Assembly: GCF_036504375.1 (NCBI RefSeq) | Contig: NZ_DASXVH010000052.1 | Coordinates: forward strand, 1-41,565 | Reading direction: 5' to 3' | Source of the DNA: Novimethylophilus sp036504375 | GTDB taxonomy: Bacteria > Pseudomonadota > Gammaproteobacteria > Burkholderiales > Methylophilaceae | Length of the DNA stretch: 41,565 bases | Shown: one piece after another, positions 24,223 through 33,054 of the stretch | Position numbering within the stretch: position 1 is the stretch's first letter | Layout: every line of letters begins with the position of its first letter | Notes under the pieces: generated by a model | What the model was told of the DNA's origin: nothing | The model's input: only the letters and a program-made list of their open reading frames with translations | Database searches by the model: none | Translations under genes and position numbers: made by a program

Positions 24223-25305
24223 ATGAAGCCCTCGATGCAGAAAAAGCTCGCCACCTTGAGCGAGCGCCTGGAAGAACTCAACCGCCTGCTGTCCAGCGAG
24301 AATGCGACCGCGGACATGGACAACTACCGCAAGATTTCGCGCGAGCACGCCGACATCACGCCGGTGGTCGAGCATTACCGCGGGTTCCTCAAAATCGAGT
24401 CCGATATCGCCGACGCCCAGGCCATGCTGGCGGACCCCGAGATGAAAGCGTTCGCCGAGGAAGAGCTGGCCGCAGGCAAAATCCGGCTGGAGCAGGCGGA
24501 AACCGAGCTGCAGAAGCTGCTGCTGCCCAAGGACCCCAACGACGAGCGCAACATCTTCCTGGAAATCCGCGCCGGCACCGGCGGCGACGAATCGGCGCTG
24601 TTTGCCGGCGACCTGTTCCGCATGTATTCGCGTTATGCCGAACGCCAGCGCTGGAAAGTGGAAGTGGTCTCCGCCAGCGAATCCGAGCTGGGCGGGTACA
24701 AGGAAATCATCGCCCGGATTGAGGGCCAAGGCGCCTATTCCAAGCTCAAGTTCGAGTCGGGCGGGCACCGCGTGCAGCGCGTGCCGGCCACCGAAACCCA
24801 GGGCCGCATCCACACTTCGGCCTGTACCGTGGCGGTGATGCCGGAGGCGGACGAGGTGAGCGACGTGGTGATCAACCCGGCCGATCTACGCATCGACACC
24901 TATCGCGCAAGCGGTGCCGGCGGCCAGCACATCAACAAGACCGATTCCGCGGTGCGCATCACGCATATTCCCACCGGCATCGTGGTCGAATGCCAGGACG
25001 ACCGCTCGCAGCACCGCAACAAGGCGCAGGCGATGAGCGTGCTGGCGGCGCGCATCAAGGATGCCCAGGTGCGCGAGCAGCAGTCCAGGGAGGCCGCCAC
25101 GCGCAAAAGCCTGGTCGGCAGCGGCGACCGCTCGGAGCGCATCCGCACCTACAATTTCCCGCAGGGCCGCATCACCGACCACCGCATCAACCTGACGCTG
25201 TACAAGATCGACGCCATCACCGAAGGCGATCTCGACGAACTGGTGAACGCGCTGGCCAGCGAGCATCAGGCCGAGCAGCTGGCGGCGCTGGGTGAGGATA
25301 ATTAA
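24223..25305 (+). CDS. prfA: Peptide chain release factor 1
   Basis: Recognises UAG and UAA stop codons and triggers peptide release. It has 360 residues. The GGQ loop (GAGGQHINKTDSAVRI, about 233-235) is intact, and the codon-recognition PAT-type tripeptide appears in VQRVPATETQGRIHTS. It follows hemA by 51 bp. In many betaproteobacteria prmC, whose product methylates the GGQ glutamine, comes next; here prmC is about 12 kb away on the other strand. Confidence 0.97.
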   Translation: MKPSMQKKLATLSERLEELNRLLSSENATADMDNYRKISREHADITPVVEHYRGFLKIESDIADAQAMLADPEMKAFAEEELAAGKIRLEQAETELQKLLLPKDPNDERNIFLEIRAGTGGDESALFAGDLFRMYSRYAERQRWKVEVVSASESELGGYKEIIARIEGQGAYSKLKFESGGHRVQRVPATETQGRIHTSACTVAVMPEADEVSDVVINPADLRIDTYRASGAGGQHINKTDSAVRITHIPTGIVVECQDDRSQHRNKAQAMSVLAARIKDAQVREQQSREAATRKSLVGSGDRSERIRTYNFPQGRITDHRINLTLYKIDAITEGDLDELVNALASEHQAEQLAALGEDN

Positions 25306-25468
25306 GCTTTCCTGCCTTGGATTTGTGGCTGAAAATTTACTCGATAGCCAAATTGCATTCAGCAGTTGTTTTAGCTTTGTGGCGGATGTTGCAAAACGAC
25401 CCATTGCGGACGATCCAAATTCTACATAGCGGAAGTTCAACGGGCGGGCGTAAGCCGGATGTTAGGTG

Positions 25469-26305
25469 TCAATTGGGTTGTACCAATGGTTTGTCCAATG
25501 GATTCTCTGGCTTTTCCGTGGAACTCTTAACGAGTCTTTCTGCTGCATCCAATATCACGGCGGCGTTAGATACCGCGCTCTTACTATCCCGAGTTCCTGA
25601 TATCTCGGCTCTAAACTCATCAATCATTTCATCTTTGAGGTACTTGAGAAAAGCGTTTGTTCCTTCGAGTACGTTCGCATCGTACAAGTTAAGGATGTCC
25701 GCGGGCGCTGATGCTTCAATCAATTGCCGTTCGTTTACATGTTTCCAGATTTCGGCGTGATTCATAGATGGAAAAAGAAACATTGATGCCTTGGTGATGC
25801 GCGACATATAGAAACCGCTATACGCGGCATATAGAGCCCAGCCTCGCTCAGAAATAAAGGGGCGATCCAATTCTGTGTCATTTTGCTTTTTCAGGAACGC
25901 TAGATGCTCGGGGTTCTTCAACAAAATCTCGAAATTCGATTTTGTTGAAGGGTTTGATCCGTACTTTTGTACCCAATCTATTGGAAGTACTGCCACGAAC
26001 ATGGAGGCGGCGGACATTTCATTCCACGCTAAAACTGAATTCCAAACAGTCTCAATAGCCTTAATTTTGCGAGGCAAGATGGTAATTTGAGATTGCGAAT
26101 AGGCGATATGGCCGGCTGAAGTTATATCGCTTAGCGTGGAGTTCGCTCTTTGTAACTGTGACCTCAGCTCCTCAAGCTTTGAGTCATTATCCAGCCGTAT
26201 ATCTGCTGTAAGGCGGGCCACAATCCATGTTCGCCCAAGCCAAATGGCGGCGGCAAAAAGTCCGACGGACACGGCTGACGTGGTGAGGATTTCTTCGAAG
26301 GCCAT
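25469..26305 (-). CDS. Hypothetical membrane-anchored protein (accessory)
   Basis: A 278-residue protein I do not recognise. One membrane helix at about residues 9-28 (SAVSVGLFAAAIWLGRTWIV) is followed by a likely coiled coil (LDNDSKLEELRSQLQRANST) and a soluble part rich in aromatic residues. Base composition is clearly less GC-rich than its neighbours, and it lies alone between prfA and the AsmA gene, suggesting transfer. A single helix plus coiled coil and soluble domain occurs in many accessory, including defence-associated, proteins, but nothing specific supports that. CCTAAC lies just after its stop and GTTAGG just before its start (see findings). Confidence 0.7.
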   Translation of the reverse strand: MAFEEILTTSAVSVGLFAAAIWLGRTWIVARLTADIRLDNDSKLEELRSQLQRANSTLSDITSAGHIAYSQSQITILPRKIKAIETVWNSVLAWNEMSAASMFVAVLPIDWVQKYGSNPSTKSNFEILLKNPEHLAFLKKQNDTELDRPFISERGWALYAAYSGFYMSRITKASMFLFPSMNHAEIWKHVNERQLIEASAPADILNLYDANVLEGTNAFLKYLKDEMIDEFRAEISGTRDSKSAVSNAAVILDAAERLVKSSTEKPENPLDKPLVQPN

Positions 26306-26504
26306 ATTTACTGCGACCCCTAACGAAGCTGTAGAAAAAGTATTTTCATTTGCGAATCGTGCCGCAAGTCAAATTGGAAGGCAACCTCGACCGGCTGCTC
26401 GTGGCCGATATGAGGCATTCCTGGCATAACGAATCAACACGAATGAAAATCTCCGTGCCACCGGTTCTTGACCGAAATCAACCGCGGATTACGGATACCC
26501 GGAT

Positions 26505-29477
26505 TTATAAGCCCAGCAGCTTGTTGAGCTTTTTCTTGGCTTTTTCTTCCGGTGTCAGCTTGGGTTTTTCCTGTGGCGCCGGTTGCGGTGCGGCTTGCGG
26601 TTGGGTTGAATCGGGCGTCGCTGGAGCAGCGGGCGGTGCCGGCGCCTCCGCTTTCTTCTTGCCGCCCAGCAGGCCTTCCAGCGCACCCGCCTTGTCGCCA
26701 CCGAGCAGTTTCTGCACCGCTTCGCCCTTTTCGCCCCCGACCTTGCCCAGCAGGTTTTTCTGCGCGACGGCCGCGCCGAGCGCGGCGAAATCCAGGCCGT
26801 ATTTCGGGCTGGAGAAGGTGCCGGTGACTTTCACCGGAAACGTCAGCCCGTTGAGCGCGCCGATATCGGCGCCGCCCTGGCCCTTGAGCGAAGCCACCAC
26901 GGTGGGCTTGGCGACGTAGTCGAGCTTTTCGCTGCCGATGTCGATGTCGCCGCTGCCGGCGATACGCAGCAGGGGCGACTTGATGTCGAGGTCGTCGTTA
27001 TGCGCGACGCCGCCCACGATCTTGAAGCTGGCCTTCATTTCGCTGAAATCGGTTTTTTTCTTCTGGTCCGCTCCCAGCGTATTGCCCTTGAAATTGAATT
27101 TGCCTTTGATGTCGCGGAGGGTGCCGGCGATGTCGATGCCTTTTACCGCGCCGTCGGCCAGGTTCACCGCCGCAGTGCCGTTCAGCGCCTTTTTCAGCGC
27201 GCCTACGGTGGCACCCTGGGTCTTGAGGTCGGCGACTACCGTGCCCTTGCCTTCCAGCATGTCGTTGTTGATCGCATCCACCAGCAGCGGGCCTACCGCC
27301 ACGTTCTTCATTTCCTGTTTGAAAGCGACCGCCGGCGTGGCGCGGGCGTCGACACTGAGGGTACCGTTCATGCTGCCCTGGTAGAGGTCGGCCGAGAACG
27401 GCGCCAGCGTTGCCTGCCCGTCTTCGGCCTTGACGCCGAGATGCACGTTGGCGGTTTTGACGTTGGCGATCTTGAGCCAGCCCACGCGCGCCTCGCCGCT
27501 GGCATTCAGTGTTTTCAGCGCGGAAAGATCGAGCGGTGTATCCGCTTGCGCTTTGGCGGCGGGCTCTTTCTTGGTCAGATAGCGATCGGCGTCCAGCTTG
27601 TCGATGTCGACGTTGAAGCTGAATTGCGGGTCGTGAAACCTGGTGATACCGAGGACCGCCTTGACCTGGCTATCGTCGATCCTGGCTGAGAGCGGGTTGA
27701 TATTGAGTTTCTCACCGTCGGCCTTGAGGTCGATGCGGACGCTGGATGCCTGGGTCTTGCCGTATTTAAGGCTGCCCACGCGCAGGCTGCCGTTGGCATT
27801 CAACGCTTTCAGCGCCGACAGGTCGAGCGGCTTGGCCGGGCCGCTGTCGGCGGTTTTCGTGGTTGCGGGCGGCAGGTAGCGGTCGGCGTCGATGCGGTCG
27901 ATATCGAGGTCGAAGGTGTACAGCGCGCGCTCGAAATGGCTGATGCCGATGCTGCCCTTGATCTGGCTGTCGTCGAACTTCACGGACAGCGGATTGACGG
28001 CGAGCGTCTGGCCATCGGCCTTGACCGTGGCCGCGAGGTTGGCGATGCGGTACTTGTCGTAACTGATCGCGCCGATGTTGAGCGTGCCCTGCGCCAGCAC
28101 GTTCTTCAGCGCGGAAAGGTCGGCCGGCTTGGCAGCCGCTTCCGGGTTGGTTTTCTCTTGTTTGCCAAGCAGCTTGTTGAGATCCAGCTGATCTGCGGTG
28201 AGGTCGAATTTGACGCTGGGTTTGCTAAAGCCGGCTACCGCGATGTTGCCGTTCAATTTGCTGCCATCGATATTGGCATGGAGTGCTACCTTGGCCTGTT
28301 CCCGCTTGAGATTGGTATGTGCGTCGATGCTGAAGCTGGCCTGCATGCCGCCCCCGGGCAGTGCCGGGTCTTTCACGTCCACATCGCCGGCCAGCTTGGG
28401 CAGGTCGAAGACGCGGTTTTCCAGGTCGCCGGAAAAGGGCGAGGAAAACTTGCCCGAAAGCGTGCGCTTGCCCTGCGAGCCGGAAATCTCCCCGCTGATG
28501 CTGGAGCTCTGGAAAGCACGGGGCGAACCTTTGAGGTCGGCGATTACCAGCTTCGCAGTCACCTTGTCGTCGCCCTGGGTCTGGGTCTGGGTCAGGCTGA
28601 CATGCGCTTCCTTGCCACTGACTTCGTCTTTCTGCGCGGTGAGGCTGGGCGCGTCCAGCTCCAGTTCGATGGCCTTGTTCTCGAGCCTGGCTCTGGCCGC
28701 CAGTTTCAGGCCGTCGATAAGGAATTCCATGGTCTCGGGCCTGGCGTCGAGGTCGCCGGAAAGCTTGAGGTCCAGCCCCTTGGCGGAGGCCACGTCGCCC
28801 TGCAGTGCGAGGTCCATGCCCTTGGCGACATAATGCTTGTGCTCGGTATCGGCCAGCAGCTCGCCCTTGAACTGCATCTTGGCGTCGATTCTGGGGTTGT
28901 CGCCTTTGACAACGAAGCTGGTTTGCAGGTCGATGGGCTGATTCTTTGCGACATGGCCGGTGGTCAGGTCCATCTGGTCTATCGAGAAGTGGCGGTTGCC
29001 TTGTTGATCGTCGAGCGCAACGCCGGCATTGGTCACCCGCACGCCGTCGATATCGAACTTGATTTCCTCGGATTCTTCCTTACTCAGCAAATCGTCGAAA
29101 TTGGTGGTGCCATCCTTGAAGCGCACAATATTGGCGTGCACGCCGTCGATCTTCACGGTATCCACTACCAGTTGCTTGTTCAACAACGGCATTACCGCGA
29201 CGAACACCTTGGCGTTTTGCATCCTGGCAAACTCCTTGTCACCATTGTGCTCGGAAATGGATATTTTGCCCAGATCCGCGCCCAGCTTGGGCCAAAACGC
29301 CAGCTTGATATCGCCCTCGATATTCAGCGTGCGCTGCTTCTTGTCTTTTACCATTTTGACGATCAACGGCTTGTAGTCGTTGGGATTGAACGTGAGTGCG
29401 AGAACGGCGACGGCGACGGCCAGCAGGCCGATGAAACCGCCGACCCCGAGCAGAGAATATTTTAGAAGCTTGTTCAT
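26505..29477 (-). CDS. AsmA family protein
   Basis: A 990-residue inner-membrane-anchored periplasmic protein of the AsmA/TamB-like group, thought to carry or regulate lipid transfer toward the outer membrane. A single N-terminal helix (about 5-30, YSLLGVGGFIGLLAVAVAV) is followed by the AsmA N-domain (FNPNDYKPLIVKMVKDKK), a long beta-rich body and the C-terminal AsmA domain near 760-900 (GTAAVNLADGAVKGIDIAGT). The middle has three copies of a ~98-residue unit starting near 450, 548 and 646, each opening with DLSALK. The tail is Pro/Ala/Lys-rich and ends KKLNKLLGL. Substrate unknown. Confidence 0.9.
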   Translation of the reverse strand: MNKLLKYSLLGVGGFIGLLAVAVAVLALTFNPNDYKPLIVKMVKDKKQRTLNIEGDIKLAFWPKLGADLGKISISEHNGDKEFARMQNAKVFVAVMPLLNKQLVVDTVKIDGVHANIVRFKDGTTNFDDLLSKEESEEIKFDIDGVRVTNAGVALDDQQGNRHFSIDQMDLTTGHVAKNQPIDLQTSFVVKGDNPRIDAKMQFKGELLADTEHKHYVAKGMDLALQGDVASAKGLDLKLSGDLDARPETMEFLIDGLKLAARARLENKAIELELDAPSLTAQKDEVSGKEAHVSLTQTQTQGDDKVTAKLVIADLKGSPRAFQSSSISGEISGSQGKRTLSGKFSSPFSGDLENRVFDLPKLAGDVDVKDPALPGGGMQASFSIDAHTNLKREQAKVALHANIDGSKLNGNIAVAGFSKPSVKFDLTADQLDLNKLLGKQEKTNPEAAAKPADLSALKNVLAQGTLNIGAISYDKYRIANLAATVKADGQTLAVNPLSVKFDDSQIKGSIGISHFERALYTFDLDIDRIDADRYLPPATTKTADSGPAKPLDLSALKALNANGSLRVGSLKYGKTQASSVRIDLKADGEKLNINPLSARIDDSQVKAVLGITRFHDPQFSFNVDIDKLDADRYLTKKEPAAKAQADTPLDLSALKTLNASGEARVGWLKIANVKTANVHLGVKAEDGQATLAPFSADLYQGSMNGTLSVDARATPAVAFKQEMKNVAVGPLLVDAINNDMLEGKGTVVADLKTQGATVGALKKALNGTAAVNLADGAVKGIDIAGTLRDIKGKFNFKGNTLGADQKKKTDFSEMKASFKIVGGVAHNDDLDIKSPLLRIAGSGDIDIGSEKLDYVAKPTVVASLKGQGGADIGALNGLTFPVKVTGTFSSPKYGLDFAALGAAVAQKNLLGKVGGEKGEAVQKLLGGDKAGALEGLLGGKKKAEAPAPPAAPATPDSTQPQAAPQPAPQEKPKLTPEEKAKKKLNKLLGL

Positions 29478-29523
29478 GAATTTTTACCCGCGTGATGACT
29501 GCGGAAAGTTTAGCACCAGTCGG

Positions 29524-30147
29524 TTACTGGAAGAAGGCAATCGCCTCGTTGCCGAAGAACCACAACGCCAGAAAGAACGCGGTGAAATAAACGACCGTTA
29601 CCGCCAGCCAGAAGAAGGCGACATACACCATGACTCCGTCCTGTTCCAGCTCGCCGACGCCATAAAACAGGATCGCCAGACCCGGAAGCACGTTATTCAG
29701 CGGCAGCACGCCGAAAGGAATAGCCATTAAGAGCCCGCTTGCCATCAGCACGAAGCCGCCGATCTGCCGGCCCTTGCGCCCTTCGAACAGCCAGACATGG
29801 CGTGGCTTGGTGAACCTGCGGCAGAAACCGAGCAGCTTGAGGCAGACTTTTACCAGCAGGCGCCAGCTGTGTTCGTTCATCTCCACCGCGCGGATGCGCT
29901 GCGGCAGCACCGGCGATTCGTGGCCGCGCAGCATCTGCCAGCCCAGCACCGCGAACGTCAGCCCGCCGATGACGGTCAGCGGCCCCAGCGGGATAGGCTG
30001 CATGAAAGGCAGCACCAGGATGATCGCGATGAAGGAATAAGCCGCCTCGTCCAGCGTATTGATGGCTTCGCCCAGCGTCAGCGGCCGCAATTTCGCCTGC
30101 TCGGCAAAGCCGTTCAGCGTGGCGACCAGGGTTTTGTAATCGCACAT
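29524..30147 (-). CDS. ExoD family membrane protein
   Basis: A 207-residue protein resembling ExoD, first described in exopolysaccharide synthesis and alkaline tolerance of rhizobia. TLGEAINTLDEAAYSFIAII, LPFMQPIPLGPLTVIGGL, PFGVLPLNNVLPGLAILF and GELEQDGV are characteristic. Four or so membrane helices are visible. Its biochemical activity is unknown in any species. It lies 15 bp downstream of uppP and may share its transcript. Confidence 0.85.
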   Translation of the reverse strand: MCDYKTLVATLNGFAEQAKLRPLTLGEAINTLDEAAYSFIAIILVLPFMQPIPLGPLTVIGGLTFAVLGWQMLRGHESPVLPQRIRAVEMNEHSWRLLVKVCLKLLGFCRRFTKPRHVWLFEGRKGRQIGGFVLMASGLLMAIPFGVLPLNNVLPGLAILFYGVGELEQDGVMVYVAFFWLAVTVVYFTAFFLALWFFGNEAIAFFQ

Positions 30148-30162
30148 GGGTGGGTCGGCAGC

Positions 30163-30963
30163 CTAATGCCAGAAATAGGCCAGCACCAGTGCGCCGAAGC
30201 CGATGCGGTACCAGGCGAAGGCGCGGAAATCATGATGCGCGACGAAGCGCAGCAGGGCTTTCACCACCAGCAGCGCGCTGAAAAACGCGGTGACGAAGCC
30301 GACCAGAAACACGTCGAGGTCTGCCGCATGCAGCATCTCGCGCCCCTTGTAGACGTCAAAAAACGTCGCGGCGAACATCACCGGAATCGCCAGGAAGAAC
30401 GAAAACTCGGTCGCCGTCTTGCGCGACAGCCCGAACACCACGCCACCCAATATCGTCGCCCCGGCGCGCGATACCCCCGGAAACAGCGCCAGCGCCTGCG
30501 CAAAGCCCACCTTGAGCGCATGCTGCCAGTCCATCTCGTCCACCGCATGCGTATCCGGCTGCGGCGCGTATTTTTCGATGACGAGAATCGCCAAGCCGCC
30601 GACGATCAGCGCCAGCGCAACGGTGACGGGCGAGAACAGGTATTGCTTGATCGCGTGGTGAAACGCCAGCCCCAGCACCGCCGCCGGCAGGAAGGCGATG
30701 AACAGGTTGACGGCAAAGCGCCGCGACGCCGTTTCCGTTGCCATGCTCGCCAGCACATGGCCGATCCTGGCGCGGTACTCCCAGCACACCGCCAGAATAG
30801 CGCCCAGTTGGATGACGATCTCGAACACCTTGCCGCGCTCGTCGTTGAACTGCAACAGATCGCCGACGATGATCAGATGGCCGGTGCTGGAAACGGGGAG
30901 GAATTCGGTCGCGCCTTCGACGAGGCCGAGGATGATGGCTTTAAGCAGCAGAAGCAAATCCAT
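30163..30963 (-). CDS. uppP: Undecaprenyl-diphosphatase
   Basis: Dephosphorylates undecaprenyl pyrophosphate so that the lipid carrier can be reused for peptidoglycan and polysaccharide synthesis; also called BacA for bacitracin resistance. It has 266 residues and about eight membrane helices. The signature EGATEFLPVSSTGHLII and the second motif FPGVSRAGATILGGV are present; the latter has Ala where PGxSRSGATI is usual, a mild substitution that keeps the essential Arg. It lies next to an AmpG-like permease. Confidence 0.95.
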   Translation of the reverse strand: MDLLLLLKAIILGLVEGATEFLPVSSTGHLIIVGDLLQFNDERGKVFEIVIQLGAILAVCWEYRARIGHVLASMATETASRRFAVNLFIAFLPAAVLGLAFHHAIKQYLFSPVTVALALIVGGLAILVIEKYAPQPDTHAVDEMDWQHALKVGFAQALALFPGVSRAGATILGGVVFGLSRKTATEFSFFLAIPVMFAATFFDVYKGREMLHAADLDVFLVGFVTAFFSALLVVKALLRFVAHHDFRAFAWYRIGFGALVLAYFWH

Positions 30964-31035
30964 AATATTGTCCGGTGAAGTGAGCCCGCAGTATACGTGA
31001 TGCGGGGCCGGGTTCAGGAGGTCGGGCTCCGTTAT

Positions 31036-32271
31036 TCAGGCTGTTCTGGCCTTCCACGGTGCCACTTTGATCAGCAGCAGCATGCCCGGCAGCGCCGCGG
31101 CGAAACACAGCAGGAAGAAACTGGTCCAGCCCATCCATTCCACCAGATAGCCGGTCGTGGCATTGGCCAGGGTGCGCGGAACCGCGGCCAGACTGGTGAA
31201 CAGCGCGAACTGGGTCGCGGTGTAGAGCGGGTTGGTGGTATGGGCGATAAACGCGACGAAGGCCGCCGTGCCCAGGCCCACGCCAAAGGCCTCGATGCCG
31301 ATCACGGCCGCCAGCCAGAACAAGCTGTGGCCCACCGTCGCCAGCCAGGCGAAGCCAAGGATCGCAGCCATTTGTATCGCACCGAACAGCCACAGCGCGC
31401 GGTTGATGCCCAGCTTGATCATCCATGCGCCGCCCAGCAAGCCGCCGACCACGCTGGGCCACAGCCCGGCGTTCTTGGCGATCAGGCCGATTTCGGTCTT
31501 GGAAAATCCCATGTCGAGATAGAACGGCGTCGCCAGCGCAGTGGCCATGCTATCGCCCAGCTTGTAGAAAAAAATGAAGGCCAGCACCAATAAGGCAGAA
31601 TCCCAGCCGTTACGACCAACGAATTCGTGAAATGGTTCTATCACCGCCTGGCGCAGCGTTTTCGGCGCGCCAGGCTTGATGTCGGGTTCGTTCACCAGCA
31701 GCGTCATCGCCAGCCCCGGCAGCATAAACAATGCGGTAATCAGGAACACCGCATCCCACGGCAAGCGGTCTGCCAGCACCAGCGACAACGCGCCGGGAAC
31801 GAGGCCGGCAATCTTGTAGGCGTTGACGTGGATCGCATTGCCCAGGCCCAGTTCGATATCCGGCAGCAGTTCGCGCCGGTAGGCGTCGATGACGATGTCT
31901 TGCGAGGCCGAGAAAAACGCCACCACGCCGGCGAGATAGGCGATGGCCCACAGGTCCGGCGTCGGATGCAACCCGCCGAACAGCGGAATCGACAGTAGCA
32001 GCGCGGCCTGGGTCACCAGTAGCCAGCCGCGGCGGCGCCCCATCGGCAAGGCGTAGCGATCGAACAGCGGCGCCCAGATGAATTTCCAGGTGAACGGCAG
32101 CTGGATCAGCGCAAACAGGCCAATGGATTTGAGATCCACATGTTCCGAGCGCAGCCAGGCCGGCAACAGGCTGATGAGGATGTAGAGCGGAAGGCCGGAG
32201 GTGAAGCCGGTAAAGATGCAGATCAGCATGCGCCGGTTAAGCAGCGCGGTTTTCCATGCGGTTTTGGTCAT
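31036..32271 (-). CDS. AmpG-like MFS permease
   Basis: A major facilitator protein of the AmpG group, which imports anhydro-muropeptides for cell-wall recycling. From the ATG at 32269-32271 it has 411 residues and about twelve helices. FTSGLPLYILISLLPAWLRS, FTWKFIWAPLFDRY, GRRRGWLL and FSASQDIVIDAYRREL match AmpG. AAGGTG six bases before the ATG supports this start over a TTG 13 codons upstream. Its position beside uppP fits wall metabolism. Substrate assignment rests on similarity only. Confidence 0.85.
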   Translation of the reverse strand: MTKTAWKTALLNRRMLICIFTGFTSGLPLYILISLLPAWLRSEHVDLKSIGLFALIQLPFTWKFIWAPLFDRYALPMGRRRGWLLVTQAALLLSIPLFGGLHPTPDLWAIAYLAGVVAFFSASQDIVIDAYRRELLPDIELGLGNAIHVNAYKIAGLVPGALSLVLADRLPWDAVFLITALFMLPGLAMTLLVNEPDIKPGAPKTLRQAVIEPFHEFVGRNGWDSALLVLAFIFFYKLGDSMATALATPFYLDMGFSKTEIGLIAKNAGLWPSVVGGLLGGAWMIKLGINRALWLFGAIQMAAILGFAWLATVGHSLFWLAAVIGIEAFGVGLGTAAFVAFIAHTTNPLYTATQFALFTSLAAVPRTLANATTGYLVEWMGWTSFFLLCFAAALPGMLLLIKVAPWKARTA

Positions 32272-32314
32272 GGCCGACACCTTACCGGAATCGCGGACGC
32301 TGTGCCACAATGCC

Positions 32315-32377
32315 GTAGCGCAGGCGGCCCCGCCTGCATTATTGAAACGCTTACTGCAGGCGGGCCGCCTGCGCTAC
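32315..32377. repeat. REP-like double inverted repeat
   Basis: Two arms (32315-32338 and 32355-32377) are complementary except for one extra base, around a 16-base loop. Each arm is itself a small palindrome (GCAGGCGG and CCGCCTGC), so the unit can fold as one long or two short hairpins. It fills the gap between the divergent AmpG-like gene and the TauE/SafE gene and ends five bases before the latter's ATG. This is the shape of REP-type dispersed repeats, but other genomic copies cannot be seen here. Confidence 0.75.
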
Positions 32378-32382
32378 AGGGT

Positions 32383-33054
32383 ATGCTCGAACTCAGCTAT
32401 TTCTCAGCCTTTCTCGTCGGCCTCTTGGGCGGCGGCCACTGCGTCGGCATGTGCGGCGGCATCGTCGGCGCGGTAACGCTTTCGCTGCCTGGGCAGCGGC
32501 CCAGAATGCCGTTCCTGCTGACCTACAACTTCGGCCGCATCGCCAGTTATACCTTGGCCGGAGTGCTGGCCGGGCTGATCGGCGCTTCGAGTTTTTTTCT
32601 CGACCATGTGTTGCCGGTGGAGAAGCTGCTGTACCTGCTGGCCAGTCTGATGCTGGTGGTGCTCGGACTCTACCTTGCCGGCATCTGGCACGGCGTGCTG
32701 GTGCTGGAGCGTGCCGGCGGCGTGCTATGGAAGCAGTTGCAGCCGCTGTCCAACAATTTCCTGCCTGTCAAAACCCATCGCCAAGCCTTCGCGCTGGGGG
32801 TGGTGTGGGGCTGGCTGCCGTGCGGGCTAGTGTACAGCGTGCTGGTGGCGGCATTGGCAACCGGCAGCGCGGCGCAGGGCGGCTTGCTGATGCTGGCGTT
32901 CGGGCTCGGCACCTTGCCTGCCTTGCTGGCGATGGGGCTGGCAGCCGTCCGGCTCAAGGCATGGCTGCAGAATATCTGGGTGCGGCGTGCAAGCGGCGTG
33001 CTGGTGCTGGGGTTCGGGGTGCTCGGTTTGCTGAGGCTGGCTCAGGCGGTCTGA
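32383..33054 (+). CDS. TauE/SafE (UreH-type) family membrane protein
   Basis: A 223-residue inner-membrane protein with about six helices. The start LVGLLGGGHCVGMCGGIVGA and the repeat-like GVVWGWLPCGLVYSVLV, each with Cys residues, are typical of the group annotated as sulfite exporter TauE/SafE or UreH-type, related to DsbD-like transporters; some relatives lie near cytochrome-oxidase or copper genes. The substrate is unknown. The ATG at 32383 is used because any longer frame would run through the repeat. The 3' end overlaps metW by 13 bp on the other strand. Confidence 0.82.
   Translation: MLELSYFSAFLVGLLGGGHCVGMCGGIVGAVTLSLPGQRPRMPFLLTYNFGRIASYTLAGVLAGLIGASSFFLDHVLPVEKLLYLLASLMLVVLGLYLAGIWHGVLVLERAGGVLWKQLQPLSNNFLPVKTHRQAFALGVVWGWLPCGLVYSVLVAALATGSAAQGGLLMLAFGLGTLPALLAMGLAAVRLKAWLQNIWVRRASGVLVLGFGVLGLLRLAQAV

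Noticed and set aside
25381..25440. Possible dispersed repeat after prfA (text resembling GTCCGCAATGGGTCG on the minus strand)
   Set aside because: It reminded me of intergenic repeat remnants seen in proteobacteria, but there is no second copy in the window and no clear hairpin, so it cannot be supported.
25469..26305. Anti-phage defence gene
   Set aside because: A membrane helix plus coiled coil and low GC are compatible, but there is no effector or sensor motif and no neighbouring defence genes.
27936..29465. Long open frame on the plus strand opposite the AsmA-like gene
   Set aside because: Shadow of the coding strand; no motif, and the minus-strand protein has clear domains and repeats.
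32140..32382. Longer frame for the TauE/SafE gene
   Set aside because: It would run through the REP-like repeat and into the opposite AmpG-like gene; the hydrophobic family start is at 32383.
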